Source: Synechococcus sp. SB0662_bin_14
GTDB taxonomy: Bacteria; Cyanobacteriota; Cyanobacteriia; PCC-6307; Cyanobiaceae
Direction: 5' to 3'
NCBI GenBank assembly: GCA_009840445.1
Contig: VXNS01000046.1
Span: 1 to 40,671 of the forward strand
Length of the DNA: 40,671 bases
This document shows, one piece after another, positions 1 through 8,866 of this stretch (position 1 is its first letter; every line of letters begins with the position of its first letter). Under the pieces are notes generated by a model. The model was given only the letters and a program-made list of their open reading frames with translations, was not told where the DNA came from and made no database searches. A program made the translations under genes and the position numbers.

Positions 1-37
1 TACTTATAGTGTCCTCGGATATTTTTTTAAGAGACAT

Positions 38-62
38 CCCGACCCGACCCGACCCGACCCGA
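38..62. repeat. Pentanucleotide tandem repeat (CCCGA)5
   Basis: Five perfect back-to-back copies of CCCGA lie between two AT-rich flanks. Simple repeats of this kind can change copy number by slippage. No gene can be assigned to it, although it is open in one plus-strand frame that ends at 258. Confidence 0.9.
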
Positions 63-286
63 TTATAGCAGAAATCCAGGAAAATATGGTGGAAATTATG
101 ATAGAAAATTTATGAAAGCCTGGAAAATGCCTGAACGGGGCAACCACATGGTCTCGGAACCAATGGGCCACAAGGCTTCTCAAGAAGAGAAGACGAACTG
201 GGGGAAATGCTTGGGTCTGCAACTGGGGATTGTAGAGAATAAGGCTTAATTCTTAACCAGACCGCAGAAAAATTTCTGTAACACGT

Positions 287-330
287 TGCTACAGTTTCCT
301 GTAAATAAATGCTACAGTTTCCTGTTGCTA
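287..330. repeat. Short direct repeat, 23-bp period
   Basis: The 16-base unit TGCTACAGTTTCCTGT occurs at 287-302 and again at 310-325, separated by seven AT-rich bases. A third partial unit (TGCTA) follows directly at 326-330. Function unknown. It lies about 200 bases upstream of the ATPase gene and could be a degenerate iteron-like or slippage-derived repeat. Confidence 0.75.
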
Positions 331-536
331 TGATCTCCAGCTCTGCCGTAGTCTTAATCCTCCGCAGTCTGGCCGGAATGACCCTTGTCTGTGGTGACGT
401 CACTCTCGAACCTGTGGATGGCCTACAGGACGCGGGCCGGAACGATGGAGCTTCCCCCTCGCCTTTTGTCCCCCTCGCAGCCTTTCCAAAAAGCTGTTGA
501 GGAACACAGACCCCCAACCCATGTTTTCCCCCGAGG

Positions 537-3215
537 ATGCGACTGGTCCACTGTCGGATTTGCAACGTGCGCGTCCACCGGGAACTGAGCCTGGATTTTG
601 CCCCGGGCCTGACCCTCATCGGCGGCGCCAATGAAACGGGCAAGAGCACCCTTCTTGAAGCCTTGCACCGGGTCCTGTTTCTAAAGGCCACCGCCAGCGG
701 CGCCGTGGTGGACGCACTCCACTCCCGCACACACCCGGGGGCGCCGACCGTGGAGTTGACGTTTGAGGCCAGGGGACGGTGTTGGCGGCTCCATAAGGGA
801 TTTGGCGGCTCCCGTGGACGAACGGAACTGCACCCCTCCAAGGGGTCGCCCCTGACGGGACCCGAGGCGGAGGAGATGCTGGCAACGCTGTTGGAAAGCG
901 ATGGTCCCCTGGACGGCCGCCGGGCCAGCGCCGTCCTTGACAAGTGTTGGGCCCACCTTTGGGTTGTGCAGGGGCAAGCGGGGCATAACCCCCTGCAAGA
1001 TCGCCAAACTTACCCCCTGGAGCAACTGATCAGGCAGTTGGAGCAACGGGGTGGCGCGGCGCTGCAATCCCCGCTGGATCAACAGGTGGCGGATCGGATT
1101 GACGAACAACTCGCCGCCACCTTTACCAACCTGGGTAAAACACCCAGGCCCAGGAAACATTCCCCCCTGTGGAGGGCGGCGCAGCAGAAGGAGTTGGCGG
1201 CGCAGGAGCTGGCCGCAACGGAGCAACTGGTGCAGGAGGACAGGGCCGTCAGCCAGCGGCTGTCCCAAGTGCGTGACGAACTGGAGCAGGTTGGCGGTGA
1301 ATTGGATGCCCTCAAAAGGCGTCTGCCCCGGTTGCGGCGCCTACAGAACCAATGCCTCGTGCAAAGCAAGGAGTTGGACAGCCTGAACGTCAGGGTGGAG
1401 AGGCTGGGCCAGGATCACCGCAGCCTCAAGGAACTGACCGGTGCAGCACGGCAGCACAAGCTGGAGCAGGAGCAGTGCCTGGAGCAGGAGCAGGGGTTGG
1501 CGCAGCATCTGGTGAGCGCCCGGCAGACCCAAGGGGAACACCAGCAGCAGGTCAATCACCTGAGAGAACGGGACGCTTACCTGTCCCATAAGGTGGACCA
1601 ATTGCAATGTTGGAAGGAGCAGCGGCGACTCCAGCGGGAGATTGCGGTGCTGCAACAACAGCAACAAGCTCAGGAGCAGTTGCGCAGGGGCTTGGGACGG
1701 TTGCCTCCCATCGACCTCGCCCAGGTGAGGGAACTGCGCCGACTGGAAGGCCGTCAGCGGGATTGTCGAACCCGCCGGGACGCCATGGCCGCCACGGTGG
1801 AATTGCTCCATGCCCAGGCCCCTCAGCAGGTGCAGCTTGGGGAACAGGCCCTCGTCGTGGGTCAGCCGCTGCAACTGACCCGGGCAGCGGAGTTGCGGGT
1901 GGGAGATGCCGTGACCGTGCGCATCAGTCCCGGCAGGGACCAGGCGGCGTTGGCCGAGGCCGACCAGGACGCCACCCAGGCCTTGGACGAGAAGCTGCAA
2001 CAACTGGGTGTGGCCAGTGTGGAAGCGGCCGACGAGATCCTCCGTGAGCGGCAAGGTTTGGAACAGCAGTTGAAGGCCCAACTCCAACAAGCGGATCCCA
2101 AGCGACTCCAGCGCCTTCAAGAGGACTTGGCCCATGGGGAAACCCGGCTGCGGCAGTTGGCGCAAGACGTACCCGGCCAGGCCGACGTCGCGCCAACCGG
2201 GGAGGACCCGCCCACCACCGTTGTGCTGGAACGCCAGCTTCGGGAGCACCAACGCACCAGCCAGCAGGTGAGGCATCGGTGTCGGCAAGCCGAGGCGGCC
2301 TTGAACACGGCCCGGCAGGCGGTGACCACCCTCACGGCTCAACAGGCCCAGGCGCAGACCAGGTCACAGGTGCTCGCCAGTCAACAGCAGTCCTGCCTGG
2401 GGCAGGTGCAGAAGCTGTTGGCCACCCATGGGACAATCGAAGCTCTCGCAACCCGCGCCACCCAGGAGAAGGAGCACCAGGTCCAGGCCCAAATCAGGCT
2501 GGACCAGCTTCGCCGACAACTTCAGGATTTGATCGCACCTGAGCAGGATGCGCCAGAGGTGCTCATCCCCAGGCTGGAGCGCCAGGAGGCAAAGCTGGAA
2601 AACCGGCAACAACAGTGGCTCAGCGAGGAAGGACAACTCCAGGAGCGCCGCCGCAGCATCAGCAGCAAGGATCCGGTCACCGCCCTGGAGAAGGCCCAGG
2701 CGGCCTGGGCCCAGGCCCAGGAGCAATGGGAGCACCAGCAGCAGTTGGGGGAAGCCTTGTTGTTGCTCAAGAAGCGCTTCCGCCAAGCTCAGGCGGATCT
2801 CTCCAACCGCTACACCGAACCCCTGGCCCAGGCCATCAGCAGCTATCTGGCGCCTTTGCACCCTGACCAGCAAGGCCCCGTCTGCCAGATGCACTACAGC
2901 CGGGATGCGGGCTTGCAGGGTCTCCAGTTATGGCGCGGCCAAAACATGTACGACTTTGCCCAACTCAGCGGCGGGATGCGGGAACAGTTGGGCGCTGCCC
3001 TGCGTCTGTCCATGGCCGATGTTTTGAAGGATCGCCATGACCACTGCCTGCCCCTGATCTTTGACGACGCCTTCACCAACACCGACCCCGAGCGCATCCC
3101 CATGGTGAGCAGGATGTTGAACACCGCTGCGGCCCATGGCCTCCAGGTGATTCTGCTCACCTGTGATCCCCAGGCCTATGGATCCCTGAAGGCGGAGACG
3201 GTACATGATTTGTAG
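537..3215 (+). CDS. YhaN/SbcC-like SMC-type ATPase (892 aa)
   Basis: A Rad50/SMC-type ATPase with its nucleotide-binding halves at the two ends of the chain. The Walker A loop GGANETGKST lies at residues 29-38. A very glutamine-rich coiled coil fills most of the middle (about 160-760). The signature LSGGMREQ starts at residue 810 and Walker B LIFDD ends at about 844. The short block after Walker B (LLTCDP, about 873-878) resembles the FTCHP motif of YhaN proteins more than the H-loop of true SbcC, but the histidine is aspartate. It is probably a DNA-end or repair ATPase. An SbcD/YhaM-type nuclease partner would be expected, but none is visible in the window. ATG 537 is the only reasonable start, because an in-frame stop lies at 498-500. 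It converges on aroA with 28 bases between the stops. Confidence 0.8.
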   Translation: MRLVHCRICNVRVHRELSLDFAPGLTLIGGANETGKSTLLEALHRVLFLKATASGAVVDALHSRTHPGAPTVELTFEARGRCWRLHKGFGGSRGRTELHPSKGSPLTGPEAEEMLATLLESDGPLDGRRASAVLDKCWAHLWVVQGQAGHNPLQDRQTYPLEQLIRQLEQRGGAALQSPLDQQVADRIDEQLAATFTNLGKTPRPRKHSPLWRAAQQKELAAQELAATEQLVQEDRAVSQRLSQVRDELEQVGGELDALKRRLPRLRRLQNQCLVQSKELDSLNVRVERLGQDHRSLKELTGAARQHKLEQEQCLEQEQGLAQHLVSARQTQGEHQQQVNHLRERDAYLSHKVDQLQCWKEQRRLQREIAVLQQQQQAQEQLRRGLGRLPPIDLAQVRELRRLEGRQRDCRTRRDAMAATVELLHAQAPQQVQLGEQALVVGQPLQLTRAAELRVGDAVTVRISPGRDQAALAEADQDATQALDEKLQQLGVASVEAADEILRERQGLEQQLKAQLQQADPKRLQRLQEDLAHGETRLRQLAQDVPGQADVAPTGEDPPTTVVLERQLREHQRTSQQVRHRCRQAEAALNTARQAVTTLTAQQAQAQTRSQVLASQQQSCLGQVQKLLATHGTIEALATRATQEKEHQVQAQIRLDQLRRQLQDLIAPEQDAPEVLIPRLERQEAKLENRQQQWLSEEGQLQERRRSISSKDPVTALEKAQAAWAQAQEQWEHQQQLGEALLLLKKRFRQAQADLSNRYTEPLAQAISSYLAPLHPDQQGPVCQMHYSRDAGLQGLQLWRGQNMYDFAQLSGGMREQLGAALRLSMADVLKDRHDHCLPLIFDDAFTNTDPERIPMVSRMLNTAAAHGLQVILLTCDPQAYGSLKAETVHDL

Positions 3216-3243
3216 CGGCTTCCGGGGCGGGCGGTCCATTTGT

Positions 3244-4599
3244 TCAGGACTCTTGTGCCCCTGGCATCCGAAGTTGCCCCAACTGCTGCCAAAAACCGGG
3301 ATAAGACACGTCAGCGGCATCGATCCCCTGAATCTGGCTGGGGCCATGGGCATTGAGGGCGGCCATGGCCAGGCTCATGGCCACCCGATGGTCGGTTTCA
3401 CTGTCAAGCCGGGCGCCCCGCAACCTTTGGGGACCGTCAATCACCAGCCCGTCAGCGGTTTCCTCCACCACCGCCCCCATGGCTCGCAACTGGCGGGTCA
3501 TGACGGCCAGCCGATCCGTCTCCTTGACCCGCAACTCCCTGGCGCCCTGGATCCGACTGGTGCCCTCCGCAAAGAGGGCGGCCACAGCCAATACAGGAAT
3601 TTCATCCACCAGTCGCGGTACAAGATCGGCATCAATGGAGAACGGACCCAGCGGGCCGTGTTCAATGACGAGGTCCCCCACCGGCTCACCGGTGATCTGC
3701 GTCTGGTTCTCTACCCGCAACTGGGCCCCCATGGCGCGGAGCACCTCCAGCGCCCCTATGCGGGTGGGGTTCAGTCCCACATGATGGAGGCGTAACCGGG
3801 AGCCGGGGGTGATGGCGGCCCCCACCAGCCAAAAGGCAGCGGAACTGATGTCCCCGGGAACATGAACCGCTTGGCCCCTCAGCGATTGGCCTGGTGTGAT
3901 GCGTACATGACGACCGTAGTCGCCACTCACCTGCACGTTTGCCCCAAACGCCTTCAACATGCGTTCGCTGTGGTCCCGTGAGCAGTTGGGTTCAATGACG
4001 GACACTTCACTGCTGGCGGTGAGACCCGCCAGCAGCAGGGCGGATTTCACTTGGGCCGAAGCCACGGAGGTGCCGATCACGCCCCCTTGCAACTGGCAGC
4101 CGCTCACGGTCAAGGGGGCCAGGGTCCCGTTGGCCCGCCCGTCGATACGGGCACCCATGGCATGGCAGAGGGGACGGCTGACCCGTCCCATGGGCCGCCG
4201 CCTCAGGGACCCATCACCAGTGAGCACAAAATAGCGCCCTCGGCGGCCAGCCAACAGGCCCAGCAGCAGCCGCATGGTTGTGCCGGAATTGCCGCAATCC
4301 AGAATATCGCCCGGCTCCTGCAGACCGTCCAGCCCCACACCCTCCACCGCCACCGGCTGATCCTTGTCCCCTATGGGACTGATGGCCACCCCCATGGCCC
4401 GCAGACATTCGGCGGTGCGGCAGGGATCTTCCGCCGCCAGCATCCCGTGAATGGTGGTGACGCCCTCTGCAACGGCGCCAAAGAGGAGAGCTCTGTGGGA
4501 AATGGACTTATCCCCGGGGACTCTGACCTCACCCTGTAGACTGTGGCCTGGTTCGATGGTGATGCTGTTGCCCTCTATCTGGAGAGGCGCACTCATCAT
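3244..4599 (-). CDS. aroA: 3-phosphoshikimate 1-carboxyvinyltransferase (EPSP synthase)
   Basis: Transfers the enolpyruvyl group of phosphoenolpyruvate to shikimate 3-phosphate, the sixth step of the shikimate pathway to aromatic amino acids; acts in the cytosol. The N-terminal [12 protein letters not shown] block binds both substrates. [14 protein letters not shown] and [13 protein letters not shown] are the family's phosphoenolpyruvate-contacting segments, and the C-terminal RVKETDRL block is also present. About 451 aa, normal for the family. The open frame extends to a GTG at 4614, but ATG codons at 4599 and 4596 fit the family better; I chose 4599. The leading [20 protein letters not shown] is typical. 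With trpC and tyrA it makes three aromatic amino acid genes in the window, each in a separate location. Confidence 0.96.
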   Translation of the reverse strand: MMSAPLQIEGNSITIEPGHSLQGEVRVPGDKSISHRALLFGAVAEGVTTIHGMLAAEDPCRTAECLRAMGVAISPIGDKDQPVAVEGVGLDGLQEPGDILDCGNSGTTMRLLLGLLAGRRGRYFVLTGDGSLRRRPMGRVSRPLCHAMGARIDGRANGTLAPLTVSGCQLQGGVIGTSVASAQVKSALLLAGLTASSEVSVIEPNCSRDHSERMLKAFGANVQVSGDYGRHVRITPGQSLRGQAVHVPGDISSAAFWLVGAAITPGSRLRLHHVGLNPTRIGALEVLRAMGAQLRVENQTQITGEPVGDLVIEHGPLGPFSIDADLVPRLVDEIPVLAVAALFAEGTSRIQGARELRVKETDRLAVMTRQLRAMGAVVEETADGLVIDGPQRLRGARLDSETDHRVAMSLAMAALNAHGPSQIQGIDAADVSYPGFWQQLGQLRMPGAQES

Positions 4600-4699
4600 G
4601 ACTGGTCTGGACACACCTCATCCAACAGATAGTTTTGTTGGCTCATGGTGACAACAGAAGCCAGCCAGGGCAAGGGCCCTGCCTCTTGCAAGCATCAAG

Positions 4700-4813
4700 T
4701 CACATCATCAAGGCGTTGTCGTCCTCCAGGATGACTTGCCAGGAGCGCAGATCAAGGAACAGCTCCTCCAGGAACGACAGGAAACCTCCACACCGGACAT
4801 ACCCGTAGACCAC
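4700..4813 (-). pseudogene. Possible small or 5'-truncated gene
   Basis: In the 260 bases between aroA and the methyltransferase, one minus-strand frame is open from 4840 down to a TGA at 4700-4702 and reads as convincing protein: FLSFLEELFLDLRSWQVI, then LEDDNALMM at the end. A GTG at 4811-4813 is the only usable start; the frame is closed upstream by a TAG at 4841-4843. I do not recognise the product. It may be a real short protein or the surviving 3' end of a longer gene whose front was lost at the junction near 4841-4864, where the duplicated 86-bp segment begins. Confidence 0.4.
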
Positions 4814-4863
4814 TCCCTCGGAATCAACTTCATCTCTCCTCTAGGGAGTAAGGAACGTCAGTA

Positions 4864-4949
4864 TTGTCCCGAACACGAGGTCCACTACCATTGCACGACA
4901 ATGGACAGCAACAACCCCTGATCACCAGCCGGCGCAATCCCCTGGTGAA
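4864..4949 (+). repeat. 86-bp segment duplicated in inverted orientation at 29288-29373
   Basis: This segment covers the probable start of the methyltransferase gene and its first 28 codons. Aligned base by base with the reverse complement of 29288-29373, it differs at only 3 of 86 positions (T/C at 4870, T/C at 4886, C/A at 4918). The reading frame ITSRRNPLV that it encodes is the natural N-terminus of TrmH-family enzymes, so this copy is probably the original and the distant one the derivative. Confidence 0.9.
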
Positions 4950-5679
4950 ACAGTTGCGGCAACTCCACACGACCCGTGGCCGACGGGAGGCGGGGCTGTT
5001 GCTGCTGGAGGGGACCCACCTGCTGGAGGAGGCCTTGCGCCATGGCCTGTCTCTCCAGCAGGTGGTCTTCACCCAGCGTTGGGGCGAGCATCATCCCACC
5101 CTGCTGGGGCAAATTCCACCCTGCCTCCAGCAAAGCGTCAGCGAGGGGGTTTTGGCGGCTGCGGCCACAACGGTCCATCCCGACGGGGTGGTGGCCACGG
5201 CCCTGTTGCCCCAGGCGCCTTGGCCCCGGCAGCCCCGGTTCCTGCTGGCCCTGCATCACGTCCAGGATCCCGGCAACCTGGGCACCCTCCTACGGACCGC
5301 CGTGGCGGCAGGGGTGACCGGCGTGGTGCTGGCGCAATGTGCGGATCCATGGCAACCCAAGGTGCTCCGCGCCGCGGCGGGAGCCAGCTTTGCCTTGCCC
5401 GTCCGCCAGGTCCCCGGTGTGGAACCGGTGCTGGCGGAGGCCCATGGACAGGGACTGCGCACCATGGCCACCTGTGTTGCCGGAGGCCTCCCCTACACCC
5501 AACTGGACTGGTCGTTACCCAGTCTTCTGGTGTTGGGCAACGAGGGCTCCGGACTTTCCACCGGGGTGGTGAGCCGCTGCCAAGTGGCAGTCTCCATCCC
5601 CCACAGTGGCGCCGTGAACTCCCTGAACGTGGCGGTGGCTGGGGCACTGCTGCTGTTTGAGCGGTTGCGGCCGGCTTGA
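4864..5679 (+). CDS. TrmH/SpoU-family RNA 2'-O-methyltransferase
   Basis: A SPOUT-fold methyltransferase that moves a methyl group from S-adenosylmethionine to a ribose 2'-OH of rRNA or tRNA. The N-terminal substrate-binding part starts with ITSRRNPLVKQLRQLH and contains LLLEGTHLLEEAL. The trefoil-knot part has QDPGNLGTLLRTAVAAG (motif 1), LVLGNEGSGLS (motif 2) and IPHSGAVNSLNVAVAGALL (motif 3). About 271 aa, normal length. The start is uncertain. TTG at 4864 has an AAGGA about ten bases upstream. TTG at 4891 is closer to the family N-terminus. There is no in-frame ATG, and the only nearby ATG (4901) is out of frame. The exact RNA target cannot be told from sequence. Confidence 0.9.
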   Translation: MSRTRGPLPLHDNGQQQPLITSRRNPLVKQLRQLHTTRGRREAGLLLLEGTHLLEEALRHGLSLQQVVFTQRWGEHHPTLLGQIPPCLQQSVSEGVLAAAATTVHPDGVVATALLPQAPWPRQPRFLLALHHVQDPGNLGTLLRTAVAAGVTGVVLAQCADPWQPKVLRAAAGASFALPVRQVPGVEPVLAEAHGQGLRTMATCVAGGLPYTQLDWSLPSLLVLGNEGSGLSTGVVSRCQVAVSIPHSGAVNSLNVAVAGALLLFERLRPA

Positions 5680-5742
5680 ATTGCCTCTGGGTTGCGAAGG
5701 CCTGCCCTGGTTGCGGGTGGGACGTACTGGCAGCAGTTCAGA

Positions 5743-7206
5743 ATGGCAACCACTTGCCGTGAACCCTTGTCCCAGGACTTTGACCTTGACGTATTGGTGA
5801 TTGGTGCGGGCTACGGGGGCTTTGACGCCGCCAAGCATGCCGCCGAGCACGGTCTGCGCACAGCGATTGTGGAGGCACGGGATCTGGGGGGTACCTGTGT
5901 CAACCGGGGATGTGTCCCCTCAAAAGCACTGCTGGCGGCCAGTGGCCGGGTGCGGGAACTGAACGACCAGACGCGCTTGGCCCGTTTGGGCATCCACAGC
6001 GGCGGCGCAACGGCCCAGCGGCAGCCCATGGCGGATCACGCCCGGCAGTTGGTGGACACCATGCGCACCTCCATCGGCAAAACCCTGCAACGCCTGGGGG
6101 TGCAGGTGCTGGAAGGCAGGGGCCGGCTGCGGGGTCCCCATGGGGTGGTGGTGCGTTCGGCCCGGGGCATTGAGCGGGAGATCACGGCGGCCCACGTGAT
6201 CCTCGCCACCGGGTCGGAGCCTTTCGTGCCGCGGGGCATTGCGCTGGATGGTCACACGGTGTTCACCAGTGACGAGGCCTTGGAGTTGTCCTGGCTGCCC
6301 CCCTGGATTGCCGTTGTGGGCAGCGGGTACATCGGCCTGGAATTTGCGGACATTTACACGGCGCTGGGCTGTGAGGTGACCCTGATTGAGGCGCTGGACC
6401 AGCTCATGCCCAGCTTTGATGCGGACATCCGCAAGCTGGCCACCCGCCACCTCATCGAGGCCCGTGACGTTGACACCTACACCGGGGTCCTGGCCAGCAA
6501 GGTGACGCCAGGATCACCGGTGCGGATCGAGCTTCGCCATGCCGCCAGCAAGGAACTGGTGGACACCCTGGAGGTGGACGGGGTGCTGGTGGCCACCGGT
6601 CGCGCCCCCGTCAGCCGGGACTTGAACCTGGCCAGTGTGGGGGTGGCCACGGAGCGGGGCTTCATTCCCGTGGATGAGCGGCTGCGGGTGCTGAAGGATG
6701 GTGAACCCGTGGAGGGGCTATGGGCTGTGGGGGACGTGACCGGCAAGCTCATGTTGGCCCATGCCGCCGCCGCCCAGGGCGTTGTGGCGGTGGAGAACAT
6801 CCTTGGCCACGGGCGTACCATGGATTACCTCAGCATTCCAGCCGTCACCTTCACCCATCCCGAGATCAGCTCCGTGGGGCTCACCCAGGAGCAGGCCCAG
6901 CAGGAAGCCACGGAGCAGGGGTTTGAACTGGGCAGTGTGCGCAGCTACTTTCGCGCCAACGCCAAGGCCCTGGCGGAAGCGGAAGGGGACGGCCTCATGA
7001 AACTCCTGTTCCGTCGGGATAACGGCTGCGTGCTGGGGGCCCAGATCTACGGTCTCCATGCGGGGGACTTGATTCAGGAGGTGGCCAACGCCATGGCTGC
7101 GGGCCAGTCCGTCCAGCAGCTCAGCCGGGCCGTGCATACCCATCCCACCCTCAGCGAGGTGGTGGAGGTGGCCTATAAGCAGGCCGCCGCGGCCCTCTCC
7201 GCCTGA
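5743..7206 (+). CDS. lpdA: Dihydrolipoyl dehydrogenase (E3)
   Basis: Flavoprotein that reoxidises dihydrolipoamide with NAD+, as the E3 subunit of pyruvate dehydrogenase and the glycine cleavage system. The FAD-binding loop VIGAGYGGFDAA is followed by the redox-active disulfide GGTCVNRGCVPSKAL (Cys52 and Cys57). The NAD-binding loop VVGSGYIGLEFADI and the C-terminal interface segment HAHPT-like VHTHPTLSEVVEVA follow. About 487 aa from ATG 5743; the frame extends back to a TTG at 5692, but the family starts near FDLDVLVIGAG. It lies 63 bases after the methyltransferase and 22 before trpC, likely co-transcribed. The lipoate needed by its complexes depends on lipB, also in this window. Confidence 0.95.
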   Translation: MATTCREPLSQDFDLDVLVIGAGYGGFDAAKHAAEHGLRTAIVEARDLGGTCVNRGCVPSKALLAASGRVRELNDQTRLARLGIHSGGATAQRQPMADHARQLVDTMRTSIGKTLQRLGVQVLEGRGRLRGPHGVVVRSARGIEREITAAHVILATGSEPFVPRGIALDGHTVFTSDEALELSWLPPWIAVVGSGYIGLEFADIYTALGCEVTLIEALDQLMPSFDADIRKLATRHLIEARDVDTYTGVLASKVTPGSPVRIELRHAASKELVDTLEVDGVLVATGRAPVSRDLNLASVGVATERGFIPVDERLRVLKDGEPVEGLWAVGDVTGKLMLAHAAAAQGVVAVENILGHGRTMDYLSIPAVTFTHPEISSVGLTQEQAQQEATEQGFELGSVRSYFRANAKALAEAEGDGLMKLLFRRDNGCVLGAQIYGLHAGDLIQEVANAMAAGQSVQQLSRAVHTHPTLSEVVEVAYKQAAAALSA

Positions 7207-7228
7207 TCCTCACTCACCAGACTGATCC

Positions 7229-8143
7229 ATGCAGATCCGCCGCCGCCCCCCCAATCCTCTGGTGCGGGTGGCCCATCTCACCTACGTCACCCCCCATCCG
7301 GAGAGTGAGCCCCGTCATATCCTGGAAAAAATTGTCTGGGCCAAGGGGGAGGAGTTGGAGCAGGCCCGCCAGCGGGTTCCCCTGCAGGAGCTTCAGCAAC
7401 AGGTGGAGCAACGACCCCCCACCCGCGGGTTTCGTCGGGCATTGCAACAGGCGTCGGAGGTGCCTGCCGTCATCGCGGAGATCAAAAAAGCCAGCCCCAG
7501 CCGAGGGGTCATCCGTGAGGATTTTGACCCCGTCGCCCTGGCCCGGGCCTACGCCGCCGCTGGCGCGTCCTGCATCTCGGTGCTCACGGATCAGCAGTTT
7601 TTTCAAGGCAGCTTTGCGGTGCTCAGCGCCGTGCGGGAGGCGGTGACCCTGCCCCTGCTGTGCAAGGACTTCATTCTCTCCCCCTACCAGTTGTTCCAGG
7701 CCCGGGCTGCCGGCGCCGACGCAGCCCTGCTCATTGCCGCCGTCCTCTCGGATCAGGACATTCTCTACCTCCGCAAAGTGGCCGGCCAGTTGGGGTTGGA
7801 CTGTCTGGTGGAGGTGCATGACGCCGGGGAGATGGAGCGGGCCCTGGCCCTCGGGGTGGACCTCATCGGCATCAACAACCGGGACCTGACCACCTTCACC
7901 ACCGACCTGGCGGTGACTCAACGTCTGGCCGCCACCCACCGCCAAGCCCTGCGCCAAGGTGATGCCCTGCTGGTGAGCGAATCCGGCCTGAGGGAGCACA
8001 GAGACCTGGAGCGGGTGGCGGCTGCCGGCGCCCAGGCGGTGCTGGTGGGGGAAGCCCTCATGAGTCAGCCCGACGTGGCCGCCGCCCTGCGGGCGTTGCG
8101 GGGCGGGGCGCCGCAGCACTCAGCGCTTGCGCAGCAGCAATAG
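7229..8143 (+). CDS. trpC: Indole-3-glycerol phosphate synthase
   Basis: Ring closure of carboxyphenylaminodeoxyribulose phosphate to indole-3-glycerol phosphate in tryptophan synthesis; a cytosolic (beta/alpha)8 barrel. Family segments visible in order are [12 protein letters not shown] (active-site lysine loop), [37 protein letters not shown] and LVSESGLRE, ending in VLVGEALM. About 304 aa with the N-terminal extension [17 protein letters not shown] typical of cyanobacterial copies. The last eight codons overlap the end of the convergent O-methyltransferase gene by 24 bases. Confidence 0.96.
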   Translation: MQIRRRPPNPLVRVAHLTYVTPHPESEPRHILEKIVWAKGEELEQARQRVPLQELQQQVEQRPPTRGFRRALQQASEVPAVIAEIKKASPSRGVIREDFDPVALARAYAAAGASCISVLTDQQFFQGSFAVLSAVREAVTLPLLCKDFILSPYQLFQARAAGADAALLIAAVLSDQDILYLRKVAGQLGLDCLVEVHDAGEMERALALGVDLIGINNRDLTTFTTDLAVTQRLAATHRQALRQGDALLVSESGLREHRDLERVAAAGAQAVLVGEALMSQPDVAAALRALRGGAPQHSALAQQQ

Positions 8144-8812
8144 GCCGTCACCCAGCGGCAGAAAGGCCGGTTCCACCCGTGCATCCGCAGCAACAACGTC
8201 GTTCAACGCACAAATGGCCTGCAGGGAGGTGTCTCCAGGGTGTTGGTGCGGCTCCACCACCTTGCCGCCCCACAGCACGTTATCCAGGATGAGCACCCCG
8301 CCTGGCCGCAGCCGCGTCAGCACCTCCTCGTAGTAGAGGCGACCGTTTTCCTTGTCGGCGTCGATAAAGCCCAGGTCAAACCTGGGCCCTTGGGGAAGGG
8401 TTGCCAGGGTGGCGGCGGCAGGTCCCAGGCGCAAGGTGATGCGGTCCGCCAAGCCCGCCTGACGCCAGTGGGTCCGGGCAATGCGGGTCCACGCTTCGTT
8501 CACGTCCAGGCAGAGCAGGCGCCCCCGGGGACCCAGACCGCGGGCCAGGCAGAGGGCGGAATAGCCCGTGAAGGTGCCCACTTCGATGGCCTGCCGGGCG
8601 CCCATCACCCGGGCCAGCCACTCCATGAACACCCCCTGCTCCGGAGCAATCTGCATCCTGGCCACGGGTCCCAACGCCTGGGTGGCGGCAATCAAGGCCC
8701 GTTGCACCTCATCGGGGCCGCCGCCGTGGTTCAGAATGTAGTCGTGAAGATCCGGGTTCAGGAAAAAGGACTTGGGCAGGGCAGGAGGCAGGGCTGACGG
8801 TGTCTCGGGCAT
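8120..8812 (-). CDS. Class I SAM-dependent O-methyltransferase (CCoAOMT family)
   Basis: Methyltransferase of the caffeoyl-CoA/catechol O-methyltransferase type. The S-adenosylmethionine site is [17 protein letters not shown], the metal-binding region is [19 protein letters not shown], and [17 protein letters not shown] completes the family signature. About 230 aa, the usual size of these bacterial enzymes. The methyl acceptor (a phenolic or catechol compound) cannot be predicted. It converges on trpC with a 24-base overlap. Confidence 0.9.
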   Translation of the reverse strand: MPETPSALPPALPKSFFLNPDLHDYILNHGGGPDEVQRALIAATQALGPVARMQIAPEQGVFMEWLARVMGARQAIEVGTFTGYSALCLARGLGPRGRLLCLDVNEAWTRIARTHWRQAGLADRITLRLGPAAATLATLPQGPRFDLGFIDADKENGRLYYEEVLTRLRPGGVLILDNVLWGGKVVEPHQHPGDTSLQAICALNDVVAADARVEPAFLPLGDGLLLLRKR

Positions 8813-8866
8813 GGGGAGGCGGGGGCGCGTTTCCCCTTTCCAGGGGAATTTATAAACGACCTCACG

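Larger units (their letters stand above)
1..536. other. Left-edge region without a convincing gene
   Basis: This stretch is AT-richer than the rest of the window. It holds a CCCGA pentanucleotide array and a 23-bp-period direct repeat (both listed separately). Short open frames exist on both strands, but none has a recognisable domain, a ribosome binding site or codon use like the neighbouring genes. A frame open from 31 to 258 on the plus strand could be the tail of a decayed gene, but only about 48 codons follow its first ATG at 112. I see no recognisable partner gene for the ATPase that follows. Confidence 0.5.

Noticed and set aside
4-222. 72-codon minus-strand frame at the left edge
   Set aside because: No recognisable domain, and it lies across the CCCGA array; composition looks like non-coding sequence.
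309-500. 63-codon plus-strand frame before the ATPase gene
   Set aside because: Overlaps the 23-bp repeat, has no domain or ribosome binding site, and ends before the real gene.
110-943. 277-codon minus-strand frame
   Set aside because: It is largely antisense to the start of the ATPase gene, whose Walker A motif shows which strand is coding.
4736-4921. 61-codon plus-strand frame between aroA and the methyltransferase
   Set aside because: Opposite strand reads more convincingly as protein (4700-4840), and the frame runs into the methyltransferase start out of frame.
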